DNA of 24,739 bases from Modestobacter sp. (GTDB lineage: Bacteria > Actinomycetota > Actinomycetes > Mycobacteriales > Geodermatophilaceae): assembly GCA_025963425.1 (NCBI GenBank), contig JAOPUQ010000308.1, forward strand, positions 1-24,739. Direction: 5' to 3'. Shown one piece after another: positions 23,222 through 24,739 of the stretch. The notes below the pieces were generated by a model. The model ran no database searches, was not told the DNA's origin, and was given only the letters and a program-made list of their open reading frames with translations. The translations under genes were made by a program, and so were the position numbers. How positions within the stretch are numbered: position 1 is the stretch's first letter; the number at the start of each line of letters is the position of its first letter.

Positions 23222-24739
23222 TCAGTGGCCGCGGAAGGCCTCCTCGAGCCACCAGGACGGCTCGTCCCGCGTCACCTTCGCGTCGATGAGCAGTGGCGTC
23301 GTGCGAGGTCCGGCCAGCCATCCCGCCAGGCCCTTCAACCCGCTCAGGTCACGGACGGTGAGTGCCTCGAACCCGTAGCCGCGCGCGATCGCGGCGAAGT
23401 CGGTCTCGGGGAACCGCACCGTGTCCAGCGGGTGACCGTCCGGGCCGAAGTGGTGAACCTCGGCACCGTAGGCGGCGTCGTCGTAGACGACGACCACCAT
23501 GGGCAGCCCCAGCCGGACGACGGTCTCCAGCTCCGAGGCGCCCATGAGCGCGCCCCCGTCACCCAGGGCAGCGACCGGCAACCGGTCGGGTCGGGCCAGC
23601 GCCGCGCCGATCGCCGTCGCCAGGCCCAGCCCCACCGACTGGAACGCCTGGGTGAAACAGAAGCCGTGCTCGTCGGGGACGTCGAGGAACATGCTCGGGT
23701 AGCCCATGAAGTTGCCGGAGTCCACCGCGAGCACGCGTTCGGCCGGGAGCAGATCGTCCAGCGCGATCGTCAGGGTCCGGGGATCGATGGACCCCGCTCC
23801 CCCGGCCGCCGCGAACGGCTCGTCCCGCCAGCGCCCCCGCTCGGCGATCGCGCGGCGGATCTCCGGCGTCCGGTATCCGGTCGCATCGACGGCGAGAGCG
23901 GCCGTCGCCGCCTCGGCCACCGCCCGGACGTCCCCCACGACCCCGAAGGCGATGTCGCGCTGCACCCCGAGCGCCTCGCGCTCCAGGTCCACCTGGACGA
24001 CGACGGCGGCATCCGAGATGAGCCGCCCGTGCCGCATCGTCCACATGTTCAGCGCGCAGCCCCAGCCGACGATCAGGTCCGCCCCGCCGATGAGCTCGGC
24101 AGCCAGCGGGGTGGCGAACCCGCCGGACACGTCGAGGTCCCACGCGTTGCCGCGGAACAGCCCCTTGGCCACCGCCGACGTCGCCAGCAGGGCTCCGCAG
24201 TGGTCGGCCAGCTCCTCCAGTGCCGCACGGCACCCCGGCCCGCGCGACCCTCGACCCGCCACGAACACCGGGCGCCGTGCCCGCCGAAGGGCGTCGGCCA
24301 GCCGCTCCACCTCGGCCGGAGCGGGCGCGACCGCCGCCCGAGCGTCCGGCATCGGGGCCTCCGCGGCCGGCGCCTCGAGGCCCTGCACGTCCAGCGGCAG
24401 GTTCAGGACGACGACCCGCCGCTCGTCCCGGGCGGTGGCGACCGCCGTGGCCGCCTGCCCGACCGCATCCGCAGCCGAGGTGACCCGCATCGACACCGCC
24501 CCGACCGCCGCGGCGAGTGCCGGCTGGTCGACGAAGAAGTTCGACGTCGGCGAGGTGGCCTCTGCCGTCACCACCACCAACGGCGTGCGGCTCTTCGCCG
24601 CCTCGGTGATGCCGGTCAGCGCGTTGGTGAACCCGCAGCCCTGGTGCACGCTGAGCGCCGTCACGCCCCCGCTCGTCCGCGCATAGGCATCCGCCATCGT
24701 GGCCGCGCCACCCTCGTGGCGCGCGGCGACGTACCGGGC
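23222..24739 (-). CDS. Thiamine-diphosphate-dependent enzyme, acetolactate-synthase-like (5' partial)
   Basis: The frame is open to the right edge, giving 505 residues without the true start. The first visible residues, ARYVAARHEGGAATMADAYA, contain the catalytic Glu (RHEGGAA) that activates the cofactor. SVHQGCGFTNALTG follows. The central Rossmann-like domain begins about 120 residues in. The C-terminal diphosphate-binding motif is GDGGALMGASE to VVVYDDAAYGAEVHHFG, matching GDG-x(~25)-N/D. The family includes acetolactate synthase, benzoylformate decarboxylase and related ThDP enzymes. It lacks a clear feature assigning one substrate; without the usual partner (ilvN) downstream it is probably not the biosynthetic acetolactate synthase. 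Stop at 23222. Confidence 0.88.
   Translation of the reverse strand, partial: ARYVAARHEGGAATMADAYARTSGGVTALSVHQGCGFTNALTGITEAAKSRTPLVVVTAEATSPTSNFFVDQPALAAAVGAVSMRVTSAADAVGQAATAVATARDERRVVVLNLPLDVQGLEAPAAEAPMPDARAAVAPAPAEVERLADALRRARRPVFVAGRGSRGPGCRAALEELADHCGALLATSAVAKGLFRGNAWDLDVSGGFATPLAAELIGGADLIVGWGCALNMWTMRHGRLISDAAVVVQVDLEREALGVQRDIAFGVVGDVRAVAEAATAALAVDATGYRTPEIRRAIAERGRWRDEPFAAAGGAGSIDPRTLTIALDDLLPAERVLAVDSGNFMGYPSMFLDVPDEHGFCFTQAFQSVGLGLATAIGAALARPDRLPVAALGDGGALMGASELETVVRLGLPMVVVVYDDAAYGAEVHHFGPDGHPLDTVRFPETDFAAIARGYGFEALTVRDLSGLKGLAGWLAGPRTTPLLIDAKVTRDEPSWWLEEAFRGH

Noticed and set aside
1..24739. CRISPR array, intact prophage or rRNA genes
   Set aside because: No regularly spaced repeats, phage structural genes or rRNA-like sequence were seen.

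Overview
The window is high-GC DNA from an actinobacterium. The set of small stress-type proteins (universal stress protein, DUF1918, DUF2267, LapA-like, DUF7144-like) beside a MalT-type LuxR regulator and SelO is typical of soil and rock genera such as Blastococcus, Modestobacter and Geodermatophilus. That placement rests on remembered gene content, not on a search.

Layout. 1-3.1 kb: the tail of an unidentified gene, a CorA-type metal transporter (minus), a two-domain universal stress protein (plus), a stub of a DUF1876-like gene and an intact DUF1918 gene. 3.1-5.1 kb (minus): a Gfo/Idh/MocA oxidoreductase and an SMP-30/gluconolactonase-like gene broken by one frameshift. 5.2-7.05 kb (plus): a decayed DUF2267 copy, an intact DUF2267 gene and a YqjM-type old yellow enzyme. 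7.1-7.6 kb: the last codons of a lost GH15 glycosidase. 7.6-10.3 kb: a large LuxR/MalT-like ATPase regulator. 10.3-10.8 kb (minus): a 66-aa protein and a LapA-like membrane protein.

11-13.2 kb is a decay zone. An AI-2E-type permease has lost about 100 residues and carries a frameshift. A K+ channel and a DUF7144-like gene run into each other at one deletion junction. 13.3-18.2 kb is an accessory island, all on the minus strand. It holds a P-loop NTPase and a zinc metallopeptidase with a 4-base overlap, a truncated 2-oxoglutarate oxygenase, a DUF6875 protein, and a glutathionylspermidine-synthase-like ATP-grasp ligase. This is the best candidate for an undescribed system. It lies against an arylsulfatase pseudogene broken by two short tandem duplications, and then insertion-sequence debris.

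20.2 kb to the end: an intact SelO AMPylase followed by a strong hairpin, a MarR-type regulator with two palindromes upstream, a second IS481 stub with a 56-bp inverted-repeat structure, and a thiamine-diphosphate enzyme that runs off the right edge.

The large housekeeping-like genes are intact. Frameshifts, deletions and transposase fragments cluster between them, which suggests several episodes of insertion and decay around stable genes.
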